A stretch of DNA of 64,000 bases from NCBI GenBank assembly GCA_024235015.1, contig JACKNG010000003.1, positions 1 to 64,000 of the forward strand. The letters run 5' to 3'. The stretch comes from Gammaproteobacteria bacterium (GTDB lineage: Bacteria; Pseudomonadota; Gammaproteobacteria; Ga0077536). Under the pieces are notes generated by a model. That model saw only the letters and a program-made list of their open reading frames with translations. It was not told the DNA's origin and did no database searches. Positions 16,088 to 23,918 of the stretch are shown in pieces. Position numbers and translations under genes: made by a program. Each line of letters opens with the position of its first letter. The first letter of the stretch is position 1.

Positions 16088-16891
16088 TCAGGCCTCCTGC
16101 GGCGGATGGTTGATGGCCCCGGCCAGCGCGGCGGGCCAGGGATAGCGCGCCAGTTCGCGCTCGTAGATGGCCTGGCCGGCGAGGTCGTCGTCGTCGAGAC
16201 AGGTCCGGATGCCGTCCAGGTAGCGTGCGGCGGCGACCGGGCCGAGCCCGGCGCGGGCATGGTCGAGCCGGGCCGCGCGCGCGCGCAGCTCGGCCTCGCG
16301 CGCGGCATAGGCGGCGAGCCAGGCGGCGAGTGCGGCCCGTTGCGCGGCGCTCGCCCGGTGGCTCACCACCCAGCGCGCGAAGACCATCGGCCGGCCATGG
16401 GCGAGGAACCACTGGGTGGCGAGATCGGTGACATGGGGCCATTCGCGCCGCCCGGCCGCGCGCAGCGCGGCATCGCCGATGATCAGGGCGGCATCGACCG
16501 GCTCGCCGGCTTCGACCAGGCGCGGCACGCCGCGATCGGGCATGCGCCGCGCCAGCAGCAGGTAGAGCAGCCGTACCGAGCTCATGGAGTCGGCACTGAG
16601 CGCGAGGCGGGTGGCGCCGTCGATGGCGGCAAACGGCTGGCGCGAACACAGCAGCACCGATTCCGAGCGCCCGCGGCAGGCGATGCCGTAGGGGCCGAGC
16701 AGCTCGGCCACGCCCTGCAGGCGCGGGAGCCCGGCCACCGGCACCACCGCGGCGAGCGCCTCGCCGCGCAGCATGGCGTCGACGGCGAGACGCGGCGCGA
16801 GGGTGTCGAGCGTACAGCCGCGCGGCGCGCCGTGGTGCCACAACGGCCGCGTGTTGAGGTAGGGCGTGAGCAGGACGCGCGGGAGGCTCAT
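16088..16891 (-). CDS. mqnA: Chorismate dehydratase
   Basis: 267 residues with a periplasmic-binding-protein-like fold. MqnA removes water from chorismate to give 3-enolpyruvyl-benzoate, the first committed step of the futalosine pathway. Visible family features are the N-terminal Y-L-N-T-R-P-L (usual Y-x-N-x-x-P) and the A-D-S-M-S-S-V-R-L-L block. D-A-A-L-I-I-G-D-A-A-L is close to the canonical L-x-I-G-D-x-A-L. No signal peptide, so cytoplasmic. Its ATG overlaps the stop of mqnE by four bases. Confidence 0.9.
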   Translation of the reverse strand: MSLPRVLLTPYLNTRPLWHHGAPRGCTLDTLAPRLAVDAMLRGEALAAVVPVAGLPRLQGVAELLGPYGIACRGRSESVLLCSRQPFAAIDGATRLALSADSMSSVRLLYLLLARRMPDRGVPRLVEAGEPVDAALIIGDAALRAAGRREWPHVTDLATQWFLAHGRPMVFARWVVSHRASAAQRAALAAWLAAYAAREAELRARAARLDHARAGLGPVAAARYLDGIRTCLDDDDLAGQAIYERELARYPWPAALAGAINHPPQEA

Positions 16892-17952
16892 GCCGCGCGC
16901 GCCCGTGCGACCGGCCGGTAGGCGCCGTCGCGCTCGATCGCCTCGTAACCGGCGGTCTCGATCAGGCGGCGCATCTCGTCCGCGGCGAGCTGCTTGGGCG
17001 TGGCGGCGCCGGCGGCATGCGCGATCTTCTCCAGGCCGAGCGTGCCGTCGAGGTCGTCGGCGCCCCAGCCCAGCGCGGTGGCCGCGGTCTGCGTGCCGAT
17101 CATCGGCCAGTACGCCTTGATGTGCGGGAAGTTGTCCAGCACCAGGCGCGACATCGCGACCATGGCGAGGTTCTCCAGCGGCGCGATGGCGCGGGTCGAA
17201 TCGACCCCGTACTGCATGGCCAGCGGGATGAACGAGACGAAGCCGCCGCTGCGCGCCTGCAGCTCGCGCAGGCGGAACAGGTGTTCGATGCGCTCGGCCA
17301 GGCTCTCGCCGAAGCCGTAGAGCATGGTGGCGTTGGTGGGGATGCCCAGGGCATGGGCCCGCTCGTGCACCTCCAGCCATTCGTCGGCGCCCAGCTTGTG
17401 CTTGAAGTGGGCCTCGCGCACCCGCTCGGAGAAGAGCTCCGCGCCGCCGCCCGGCATGCCGTCCATGCCGGCCTCGACGAAAGCCGTCAACACCTCTTCC
17501 AGTTCGAGCTTGGCGATGCGCGCGAACCAGTGCATCTCGACCGCCGTGAAGCTCTTGATGTGCAGCCCGGGGAAGCGCCGGCGCAGTTCCGCGACCAGGC
17601 CCAGCGAGCGTTCGTAACCCCACTCGTAGTTGAGCCCGCCGACGATGTGGACCTCGGTCGGCTGCTGCGTCTCGATGGTCTTGAAGATGCCGTCCTCGCT
17701 CAGGCTGTAGCCGTGCGCCTCGCCGGGCAGGGCGGCGAAGTCACAGAACTTGCACGCCCGCACGCAGATGTTGGACGGGTTGACGTGCAGGTTGTCGACG
17801 AAGGTCGCACGGCGACCATGACGCGCCTCGCGCAGGCTGTTGGCCAGGCGCGCGACGTCGAACAGGCCGTCCGGGGTCAGCGCGGTGAACATCGCGAGGG
17901 TCGCTTCGCGATCGAGCAGGGCGTCATCGGCGACGGGGATGGACTCGGGCAT
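16888..17952 (-). CDS. mqnE: Aminodeoxyfutalosine synthase
   Basis: 354 residues of a radical SAM enzyme that joins 3-enolpyruvyl-benzoate to the adenosyl moiety. The cluster motif C-V-R-A-C-K-F-C lies near residues 64-71. I-H-I-V-G-G-L-N is also typical of MqnE. The ATG at 17952 has AAGGAA seven bases upstream. A GTG at 17967 overlapping the mqnB stop is possible and would add five residues. The gene overlaps mqnA at its 3' end. Confidence 0.92.
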   Translation of the reverse strand: MPESIPVADDALLDREATLAMFTALTPDGLFDVARLANSLREARHGRRATFVDNLHVNPSNICVRACKFCDFAALPGEAHGYSLSEDGIFKTIETQQPTEVHIVGGLNYEWGYERSLGLVAELRRRFPGLHIKSFTAVEMHWFARIAKLELEEVLTAFVEAGMDGMPGGGAELFSERVREAHFKHKLGADEWLEVHERAHALGIPTNATMLYGFGESLAERIEHLFRLRELQARSGGFVSFIPLAMQYGVDSTRAIAPLENLAMVAMSRLVLDNFPHIKAYWPMIGTQTAATALGWGADDLDGTLGLEKIAHAAGAATPKQLAADEMRRLIETAGYEAIERDGAYRPVARARAA

Positions 17953-17963
17953 GGCGGTTTCCT

Positions 17964-18560
17964 TCACTTGAAGTCATCGAGGCGAGCGAGCACGAAAGCC
18001 GCGAGATCGCGGCTGGCCCGCTCGAGGTTGGCGTGCAGCATGGCGCGGTCGGTGGCGTCGTCACTGACGCTCTTGAGCAGGACGCAGTCGAGGCCGCGCT
18101 CGGCGCAGCGCTCGGCCACGGCGTAGCCTTCCATGTCGACGAGGTCGGCGACGCCGGACAGGCGCGTGCGCAGCGCGGGATCGAACACCGGCTCGTCGCG
18201 CGACAGCAGGCGGGCGACGCGCGGGCCCGCGGCGCCGCGCACCGGGACGGTGGCGAAGGCCGGCGCGTCGGGTCGCTCACTGCGCACCTCGGCGACGTCG
18301 ACGACCTCGCCGACGGCCAGCGAATCGGTCAGGCTGCCGGCGATGCCGAGGTTGACGATCCGGCGCAGGGCGTGCGTGCCGGCGAGGCGTTCGACCGCGT
18401 CGCGCGCCGCGCCCAGGCCCATGCCACCGATGGCGATGAGCAGGTCCTCGGCGCCGAACAAGGGGGTCGGGCCGGTGACGAGCGCGCGCGCGCCGAGCGC
18501 GCCGACCAGCGGGGCGGCCTCGGCCGTGGTGGCGAACAGGAAGGCGGTGGCGACGCTCAT
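17964..18560 (-). CDS. mqnB: Futalosine hydrolase
   Basis: 198 residues of the nucleoside phosphorylase/hydrolase fold, expected to release the nucleobase from the futalosine intermediate. Signatures are the glycine-rich I-G-G-M-G-L-G-A-A near residues 43-51, I-V-N-L-G-I-A-G-S-L, and the ribose-binding V-D-M-E-G-Y-A-V-A. A general MTA/SAH nucleosidase would look similar, but its place between mqnD and mqnE makes the futalosine assignment firm. The start overlaps the mqnD stop (ATGA). Confidence 0.88.
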   Translation of the reverse strand: MSVATAFLFATTAEAAPLVGALGARALVTGPTPLFGAEDLLIAIGGMGLGAARDAVERLAGTHALRRIVNLGIAGSLTDSLAVGEVVDVAEVRSERPDAPAFATVPVRGAAGPRVARLLSRDEPVFDPALRTRLSGVADLVDMEGYAVAERCAERGLDCVLLKSVSDDATDRAMLHANLERASRDLAAFVLARLDDFK

Positions 18561-19372
18561 GCGCAGACCGCACGCGGCGGCGCCGGCGGTACCAGCGCGG
18601 CGATGGCCCGGCGCCCCCGCTCGCCCAGGGTATGGGTGTAACGGTTGACGTAGAGCTCGATGTGCTGGGCGATGACGCGGTCGTCGAGCTCCTGGGCATG
18701 CGCGCGGATGTGCGCGCGGATGGCCGGCTCGCCACTGGCGGCGAGGCGCAGCGCGCAGCGCATCATGTGTTCGAGGGGCTCGGCGTAGCGATCGTAGAGC
18801 GGCCGCCGGATCACGTAGCAACCCAGCGGCACCGGCAGGCCACGCACGGCCTGCCACCAGGCGCCGAGGTCGCCCAGGCTGACCAGCCCGGACTCGGCAT
18901 AGGTGAAACGGCTCTCGTGGATGCACACGCCGACGTCGTACTCGCCGGCCACCAGCGCCGGCACGATACGGTCGTAGGAGGCGTAGGCGAGGCTGCCCCA
19001 GGCCGGCGCCCAGTGACGGAACAGCATCGCGCCGGTGGTGTGCTCCCCCGGGGCCACGACGCGCGCCCGCGCCAGTTCGCGCTCGTCGAGCGCGTGGGTG
19101 GCGAGCACCAGCGGCCCGTAACCGTCGGCGAGCGCCGCGCCGCTGTCGAGCAGTTCGTAGTCGTCGGCGACCTCGTGGTAGACCGCGCAGGAGATCTTGG
19201 CGACGTCGATGTCACGCGCCAGCACGCGCGCGTTCAGGGTTTCGATATCGCACCGTTCGATCGCCAGGTCCACGCCCTGCAGGCGGATCTGGCCGGTTGC
19301 CACGGCGCCGAGCAGGTAGCTGTCGTTGGGGCACGGCGTGGTGCCGAGGGTCAGGCGCGGCTGGTTTCTCAT
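18557..19372 (-). CDS. mqnD: 1,4-dihydroxy-6-naphthoate synthase
   Basis: 271 residues. MqnD converts cyclic dehypoxanthinyl futalosine to 1,4-dihydroxy-6-naphthoate. The N-terminus has the family motif T-P-C-P-N-D-S-Y. D-V-A-K-I-S and G-P-L-V-L-A follow, and the catalytic His is expected in the stretch that reads D-V-G-V-C-I-H-E-S-R-F-T-Y. The fold is periplasmic-binding-protein-like but without a signal peptide. It overlaps the genes on both sides by four bases. Confidence 0.92.
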   Translation of the reverse strand: MRNQPRLTLGTTPCPNDSYLLGAVATGQIRLQGVDLAIERCDIETLNARVLARDIDVAKISCAVYHEVADDYELLDSGAALADGYGPLVLATHALDERELARARVVAPGEHTTGAMLFRHWAPAWGSLAYASYDRIVPALVAGEYDVGVCIHESRFTYAESGLVSLGDLGAWWQAVRGLPVPLGCYVIRRPLYDRYAEPLEHMMRCALRLAASGEPAIRAHIRAHAQELDDRVIAQHIELYVNRYTHTLGERGRRAIAALVPPAPPRAVCA

Positions 19373-20046
19373 GCGGCCTCCAGGAAGCGGCTGGCGGCAG
19401 CGGCCAGGCTGCGCTCGTGGCCGACGAAGAAATGATCGGCGTCGGCGAAGGCTTCGAGCGCCTTGGGCTCGGGCAAGGCGGCGTACAAGGCCTCGATGTC
19501 GGCCTCGGGGCAAGCGAAATCGCCCGGGGCGAAGAACAGGCCACGCGCGGCGACGCGGGTCGGCAGGGCCGCGGCGATGCGCCACTTGGCCAGCGGCGGC
19601 GAGATCAGCAGCAGGCGCGAGACCGGCTCGCGCGCGGCGATGTCCAGCGCCGGCAGGCAGCCGAAGGAGTAGCCGACCAGGTGCAGGGGTACGTCGCCGA
19701 CTTCCGCGCGCAGGCGCTGGAAGGCCGCCTGGCAGTCACGATGGATTTCCGCCTCGTAGCGCGGGCAACTCGAATCGCGCCAGAACTCGGCCTGGTCTTC
19801 GTTCAGATCGCGCGCGCACTCGCTGGCGCCGATACCGCGGTAGTTGAAGCGCAGCACCGGCAGGCCGGCCGCGACCAGGGCGTCGCGCAGCGCGGTGACG
19901 ACGTTGTTGTCCATGTCGCCGCCGAGGAAGGGATGCGGCGGGCAGATCAGGGTGGCGGCGGTCACCGCGCCCTGCGCTTCCTCGTAGGCGAAGCGGCCGT
20001 CGAGGCGCAGGCCATCGACTTCGATGGCGATACTTTCCTCGATCAC
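19369..20046 (-). CDS. Alpha/beta hydrolase (serine hydrolase of the YheT/dienelactone type)
   Basis: 225 residues with an alpha/beta-hydrolase layout: the oxyanion segment C-P-P-H-P-F-L-G-G-D-M-D-N-N, the nucleophile elbow G-Y-S-F-G (near residue 125), an Asp-bearing segment and the late His in A-D-H-F-F-V-G. The C-P-P-H-P-x-x-G-G-x-M-D-N pattern defines a bacterial hydrolase group of unknown substrate. The GTG start overlaps the stop of the upstream lipoprotein gene. It is embedded in the mqn operon, so an unassigned role in menaquinone supply is possible but unproven. Confidence 0.8.
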   Translation of the reverse strand: MIEESIAIEVDGLRLDGRFAYEEAQGAVTAATLICPPHPFLGGDMDNNVVTALRDALVAAGLPVLRFNYRGIGASECARDLNEDQAEFWRDSSCPRYEAEIHRDCQAAFQRLRAEVGDVPLHLVGYSFGCLPALDIAAREPVSRLLLISPPLAKWRIAAALPTRVAARGLFFAPGDFACPEADIEALYAALPEPKALEAFADADHFFVGHERSLAAAASRFLEAA

Positions 20047-21620
20047 ACCTGGTCTCCGAAAGCATCCGGCGGCAGGCGCAGGTAGCGTTCGAGCAGGCCG
20101 GGGTCGTCGAAATCGGCCTCGTCGAAATAGATCATCTGGGTCTCGCGCTGGCGCGGATGGCCGGCGTGGTAGAGCCCCGACGGGGTCAGCAGCGCACACT
20201 CGCGGCGATGGGCGGTGCGCACCAGGCCGTCCTCGCCGAACAGGCTGGCGTGGTAGTCGCCGAACGGCAGTTCCTCGAGTTCGTCGTAGGGACGCAGGGT
20301 GTAGGCCACCGGCTTCAGTGCCGCGACGGCCGCGGCATCGAGGCTGCGCACGGTGACGAGCTGGTGATGCCCGGCATTGAAGTAGAGCACGATACGGCGG
20401 CGCGCATCGGCCAGGCCGTCGACGGCCTCCGGCACCACCGCGTCGAAGCGCTCCTCGAGGTGCTGCTCGAGGTAGAACTGCTTGTCGGCCAGGCGTTCGG
20501 GCCAGGCGGCGCGGCTGGCGGCTTCCAGCGTCTGGCTGGGGAATACCTTGTAGTAGCAGCCGCAGTTCGAGACCGATTCGAGCAGCAGCGGGCGATCGTG
20601 CTGGTCGAGGGTGAGGCGTACCGTCCATCCGTCCAGATCGCCTTCCTCGGGGTCGAAGCGCGTCAGTGCCGGGTGTCGCGGGTACCACAGCACGTAGACC
20701 AGCTGGCGCGTCTGGCGGCCCTGGATCGGCTTGCGCTCGATGAAGGCATAGAGCGCCGGCGCCGCGCTGTCGACGCTGGGATGCGCCGTGTCCAGGGTCA
20801 TGCCCTCGAGGCCGACCGTGCCGAACTGGTCCCAGGCACCCGGGTACTCGGTGTGGGCCTTGCGCTCCTGCACGACGATCGGCGCGTAGCGTGCGAGCAG
20901 TTCCCAGTCGGCCCGCGCGATGGTGCTGGCCCCCGGCACGGTCATGGCCGGTTCCAGCGCGACGGCGTCGTCGAAATCGGCGTTGAGCGGACCGCGGTAG
21001 TCGTGCCAGTTGTGGTAGGCGATCCAGCCCTTGATGAAAGGCACGGCGGGCGCCGTGGCGAGCTGCCGGGCGAGCCGCCCGCGGCTCATGATCGAGGGCT
21101 CGATGGCAGCCTGCAGCGCGCTCCAGTAGCCGTCCAGCGCAGCCGCGTCGAGCGCCGCCACGCGGGTGGTCTCGGCCTCCAGTTCGTTGTGGGCATGCAC
21201 AGCGTAGGCGCCGAGAATGCGCTCGCGCGGCTCGCCCGCGCCGAGTTCGTGGCGCGCGGCATAGTCGGCGAGGTCGGCCGGCGGAATCCGCTCCAGGGCG
21301 CCGGCCATCGCTTCACGTCCGCGCCCCTCGGCGCGGGTGAGGAAGTCGTCGACGAAGGCGCGGCGCGCGGCCAGCGGCGCGCTCGCCGGGTAGTCCTGCG
21401 CGCGGTAGCGCAAGGCGAGATCGACCATCAGCCACGGCCGGTCGCGCACCGGCTCGAAGCGGGCATCGGTCGCGCCGTGCTCGGCGACCATCGTCTGCAG
21501 GTCGTTGCCGGCGGCGTAATCGAGCGGGCGATGGGCGCCCGCGGCACAGGCCGCGAGCAGCACGGCGAGTACCGCCAGGAACGGCAGGCGCAGCGCGCGA
21601 CCGAACACGGCAGCACTCAT
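20043..21620 (-). CDS. Large lipoprotein of unknown function
   Basis: 525 residues with a lipoprotein signal peptide (hydrophobic core, then L-L-A-A-C near residues 21-25). The mature protein is soluble and mostly helical with a compact tryptophan- and tyrosine-rich middle (K-G-W-I-A-Y-H-N-W-H-D-Y-R-G, V-L-W-Y-P-R-H-P), a Cys pair in S-N-C-G-C-Y-Y, and G-H-H-Q-L-V-T-V-R near the end. I do not recognise the family. Start and stop both overlap neighbours by four bases, so it belongs to the mqn operon. The conserved-looking His, Cys and Tyr residues make an enzymatic or metal-binding role possible. Confidence 0.72.
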   Translation of the reverse strand: MSAAVFGRALRLPFLAVLAVLLAACAAGAHRPLDYAAGNDLQTMVAEHGATDARFEPVRDRPWLMVDLALRYRAQDYPASAPLAARRAFVDDFLTRAEGRGREAMAGALERIPPADLADYAARHELGAGEPRERILGAYAVHAHNELEAETTRVAALDAAALDGYWSALQAAIEPSIMSRGRLARQLATAPAVPFIKGWIAYHNWHDYRGPLNADFDDAVALEPAMTVPGASTIARADWELLARYAPIVVQERKAHTEYPGAWDQFGTVGLEGMTLDTAHPSVDSAAPALYAFIERKPIQGRQTRQLVYVLWYPRHPALTRFDPEEGDLDGWTVRLTLDQHDRPLLLESVSNCGCYYKVFPSQTLEAASRAAWPERLADKQFYLEQHLEERFDAVVPEAVDGLADARRRIVLYFNAGHHQLVTVRSLDAAAVAALKPVAYTLRPYDELEELPFGDYHASLFGEDGLVRTAHRRECALLTPSGLYHAGHPRQRETQMIYFDEADFDDPGLLERYLRLPPDAFGDQV

Positions 21621-22099
21621 TGCGCAGCCTCCACCGCGCGGTTGAGCGCGGCGGCGTCGCTGACGAAATCGATCGACTCGACCTTGAGGTGATCGAGCTT
21701 CATCACCATGACCTGGTCCTCGCGCGAGGGCAGCGTGCCGGTGAGCTCGCCCTCACGGTCGAGAAAGATGCGATAGCCGTACTTCTGCATCTTGGGAATC
21801 GCGAAATGCCGGGTGACGAAACCGGGCATGCCGCTGACGTCGATGAGGTACATCGCGTGCCTCTGGTCGAGGTAATCGGCCGGCTTGTCCATGAAGGCCT
21901 TCTTGGCCAGCTTGTTGGCGGTCATGTCGCGGCTGAACATCAGCACGCGCACGCTGTCGTCGACACGCCCGGCCTTGTCGTGCTGATCGGCGATGTCGAT
22001 GGGGCGGAGTTCGGTGCCGACGGCGACCGTCGCGGCGGAAGCGACGGCGCTGGCGCCGAGCAGGAAGGCGAAAAGGCAGAAGCGGCTCGTTCGAAACAT
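21617..22099 (-). CDS. YtfJ-like periplasmic protein
   Basis: 160 residues with a signal peptide (ends A-S-A-A). The mature part has a thioredoxin-like pattern without the active Cys pair: R-V-L-M-F-S-R-D-M-T-A-N-K-L, Y-L-I-D-V-S-G-M-P, Y-R-I-F-L-D-R-E-G. This matches the YtfJ family of periplasmic proteins of unknown function. It is the first gene of the eight-gene overlapping mqn operon. Confidence 0.7.
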   Translation of the reverse strand: MFRTSRFCLFAFLLGASAVASAATVAVGTELRPIDIADQHDKAGRVDDSVRVLMFSRDMTANKLAKKAFMDKPADYLDQRHAMYLIDVSGMPGFVTRHFAIPKMQKYGYRIFLDREGELTGTLPSREDQVMVMKLDHLKVESIDFVSDAAALNRAVEAAQ

Positions 22100-22269
22100 G
22101 GCGTGGTCCCGTTGACTCGTGAAAGGACGCGTCGCAGCGTCCTGCGGGACCGGCTTGCAAATTAGAGGCCAGCTCTCAACTCATTGATTCAATTGGGGCG
22201 CACGTCGTCGTGCTCGGCCGCTGGCGGGCCGGCCACCGCGCAACGCGCAAGCAGCGTCTGCAAGATTTT

Positions 22270-22806
22270 TCAGCGCGCGGGCGCGCAGGCCGGCAGCGGC
22301 GTCGCCACCTCGATGAGTGCGACCACGGCCACGCGATCGTCGGCCGCGCAGCGCGGCACGTAGCCGATCGCACCCGGCGTGACGGCGACGAAGCGCAACA
22401 TGGCCTCGACCGAGGAGACCACGTAGGGTGGCGAGATGCCGTGGAAGTAGCGCTCGTTCCAGTAGGCCTCGAGATCCTCCGGCAACTGCCCGAGCAGGGC
22501 CAGCGAGAACGCCCGGCGCACGTCGTCGTCGCCCGGCAGGTTGAGCGGCACGATGCGCTCGCCGGCATCGTCGACGCGGCGTTTGCCGCGGTAGACCTCG
22601 ACCAGTTCGCGCCGCGCGAGCGGCGCCGCCCCGGGATGGGCGATCACGGCCAATTCACCGGTCACCCGCTCTTCGGCACCGGCGACGACGCTGGCGCCGC
22701 CCACGAGCAGCACTGCGAGCAGCAGGCTGAGCCAGCGCGGCCACGGCTGCGTCCGTCCGATGCTGCCGGTCCGCTGCCGGCATCTGGCTGTCCGTGCATC
22801 CTGCAT
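22270..22806 (-). CDS. Phosphate-binding-like (PBP superfamily) periplasmic protein
   Basis: 178 residues. The N-terminus carries a late hydrophobic signal (W-L-S-L-L-L-A-V-L-L-V, then A-G-A). The mature domain has I-A-H-P-G-A, L-V-E-V-Y-R-G-K, I-V-P-L-N-L and a T-P-G-A-I-G-Y-V block, a truncated PstS-like lobe known from small proteins paired with porins and sensor kinases. It starts five bases after the stop of the porin gene and is presumably co-transcribed. Here it may serve as a ligand-binding input to the adjacent kinase, which is an inference from context. Confidence 0.72.
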   Translation of the reverse strand: MQDARTARCRQRTGSIGRTQPWPRWLSLLLAVLLVGGASVVAGAEERVTGELAVIAHPGAAPLARRELVEVYRGKRRVDDAGERIVPLNLPGDDDVRRAFSLALLGQLPEDLEAYWNERYFHGISPPYVVSSVEAMLRFVAVTPGAIGYVPRCAADDRVAVVALIEVATPLPACAPAR

Positions 22807-22811
22807 GTCGA

Positions 22812-23918
22812 CTAGAACAGAATGCCGCAGGACACTTCCCAGCCGTCGGGCAGCACGCGGTGGTTGTTACCATCGTGGTACTCGACCTTGATCGTGACCG
22901 GCGGTACCGGCCGCAAGGCCAGCCCCAGGCTGCCGCGTCCAACGTCCTCGCCGAGGACCCCGCTCGAGTAGTACTCGAGGCGGCCGACGCCGTAGAGTGG
23001 GCCGTGCAACGGCACCACCAGCTGGCCGAAGGCGCCCCAGTCGTCGCGCGTGCCGGCCGCGCTGTTGAGGCGGTAGACGGCTTCGCCGGAGACCTCCCAG
23101 CGGTGCCAGCGATAGAGGCCGTCGGCACCGAAGGCGTGGTGGTGACCACGGCCGCGATCGATGTCGAACGCGGCATACGAGACCCCGATCTGGGCCGCCT
23201 CGTCGAGAAAGTGGTAACGCAGCTGGCCACCCGCGGCGTGGTCGAAATCGTTGGCGATGGCCGGCAGGTGGACTTCCTCGAACTCGGCCTCGCCGTGGAC
23301 CGGGTCCAGGCTCTCGCTGCCGTCGAGGTAGGCGCTGTACTCGAGGTTACCGGCCGCCAGCGGCAGCGACCCCCAGGCGAGCACGCCGCTGGCATGGTCC
23401 GGCACCGGGACGGTCGTCATCAGCGGGCGCGTCACCGTCCACACCAGGGGATCCGCGTGCACCAGGTTCCAGCGTCCGAACGGCGTGAGGAAACGCCCCG
23501 CGCGCAGGTTCAGGCGCGGCGTCGCGGCGAAATCGACGTAGGCGCGCTCGACCACCAGCTCGCTGTCGCCGTTGTTCAGGCCGCGGCCGTCGACGGTGGC
23601 CAGCTCCTCGCCCTCGATCTCGGCGAACAAGGTCCAGCGCGGCGCCGGCTGCCAGATCAGGAACAACGCGAGGTCGTGGAGATCGAAGCGCGTGTCGCCG
23701 CCTTCCAGGCCCCGCACGCGCAGGCTGGTATAGCCGGCGAGGGTCAGGTCCAGCGCCGGCAGGTGCAGGCCGCGCCCGAGGACGTAGCGCGGCGCTTCCA
23801 GGTCGGGCCCGGCAGCGGCGCGCGCGAGCGGCGCGCCGAGTGCCAGCAGCAGCGCCAACAGCACCGGCCAGGTACGCGCAGGCCACGCACCGGGAATGCG
23901 ACAATGGGGAATGACCAT
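22812..23918 (-). CDS. Outer-membrane porin-like protein
   Basis: 368 residues: an N-terminal signal (hydrophobic L-L-A-L-L-L-A-L-G ending A-R-A-A), then an outer-membrane barrel with alternating aromatic and charged strands. Motifs include G-R-F-L-T-P-F-G-R-W-N near residue 143, typical of anion porins and phosphate porin-like families. It ends in F (G-I-L-F), as needed for BAM. The stop is TAG. Its ATG at 23918 lies inside the first codons of the divergent kinase gene, so the two start regions overlap by eight bases. The signal peptide is long, and the true start could be slightly different. Confidence 0.75.
   Translation of the reverse strand: MVIPHCRIPGAWPARTWPVLLALLLALGAPLARAAAGPDLEAPRYVLGRGLHLPALDLTLAGYTSLRVRGLEGGDTRFDLHDLALFLIWQPAPRWTLFAEIEGEELATVDGRGLNNGDSELVVERAYVDFAATPRLNLRAGRFLTPFGRWNLVHADPLVWTVTRPLMTTVPVPDHASGVLAWGSLPLAAGNLEYSAYLDGSESLDPVHGEAEFEEVHLPAIANDFDHAAGGQLRYHFLDEAAQIGVSYAAFDIDRGRGHHHAFGADGLYRWHRWEVSGEAVYRLNSAAGTRDDWGAFGQLVVPLHGPLYGVGRLEYYSSGVLGEDVGRGSLGLALRPVPPVTIKVEYHDGNNHRVLPDGWEVSCGILF

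Noticed and set aside
16888..17967. GTG at 17967 as the mqnE start
   Set aside because: It overlaps the mqnB stop nicely, but the ATG at 17952 has AAGGAA at the right distance and fits the family N-terminus equally well.
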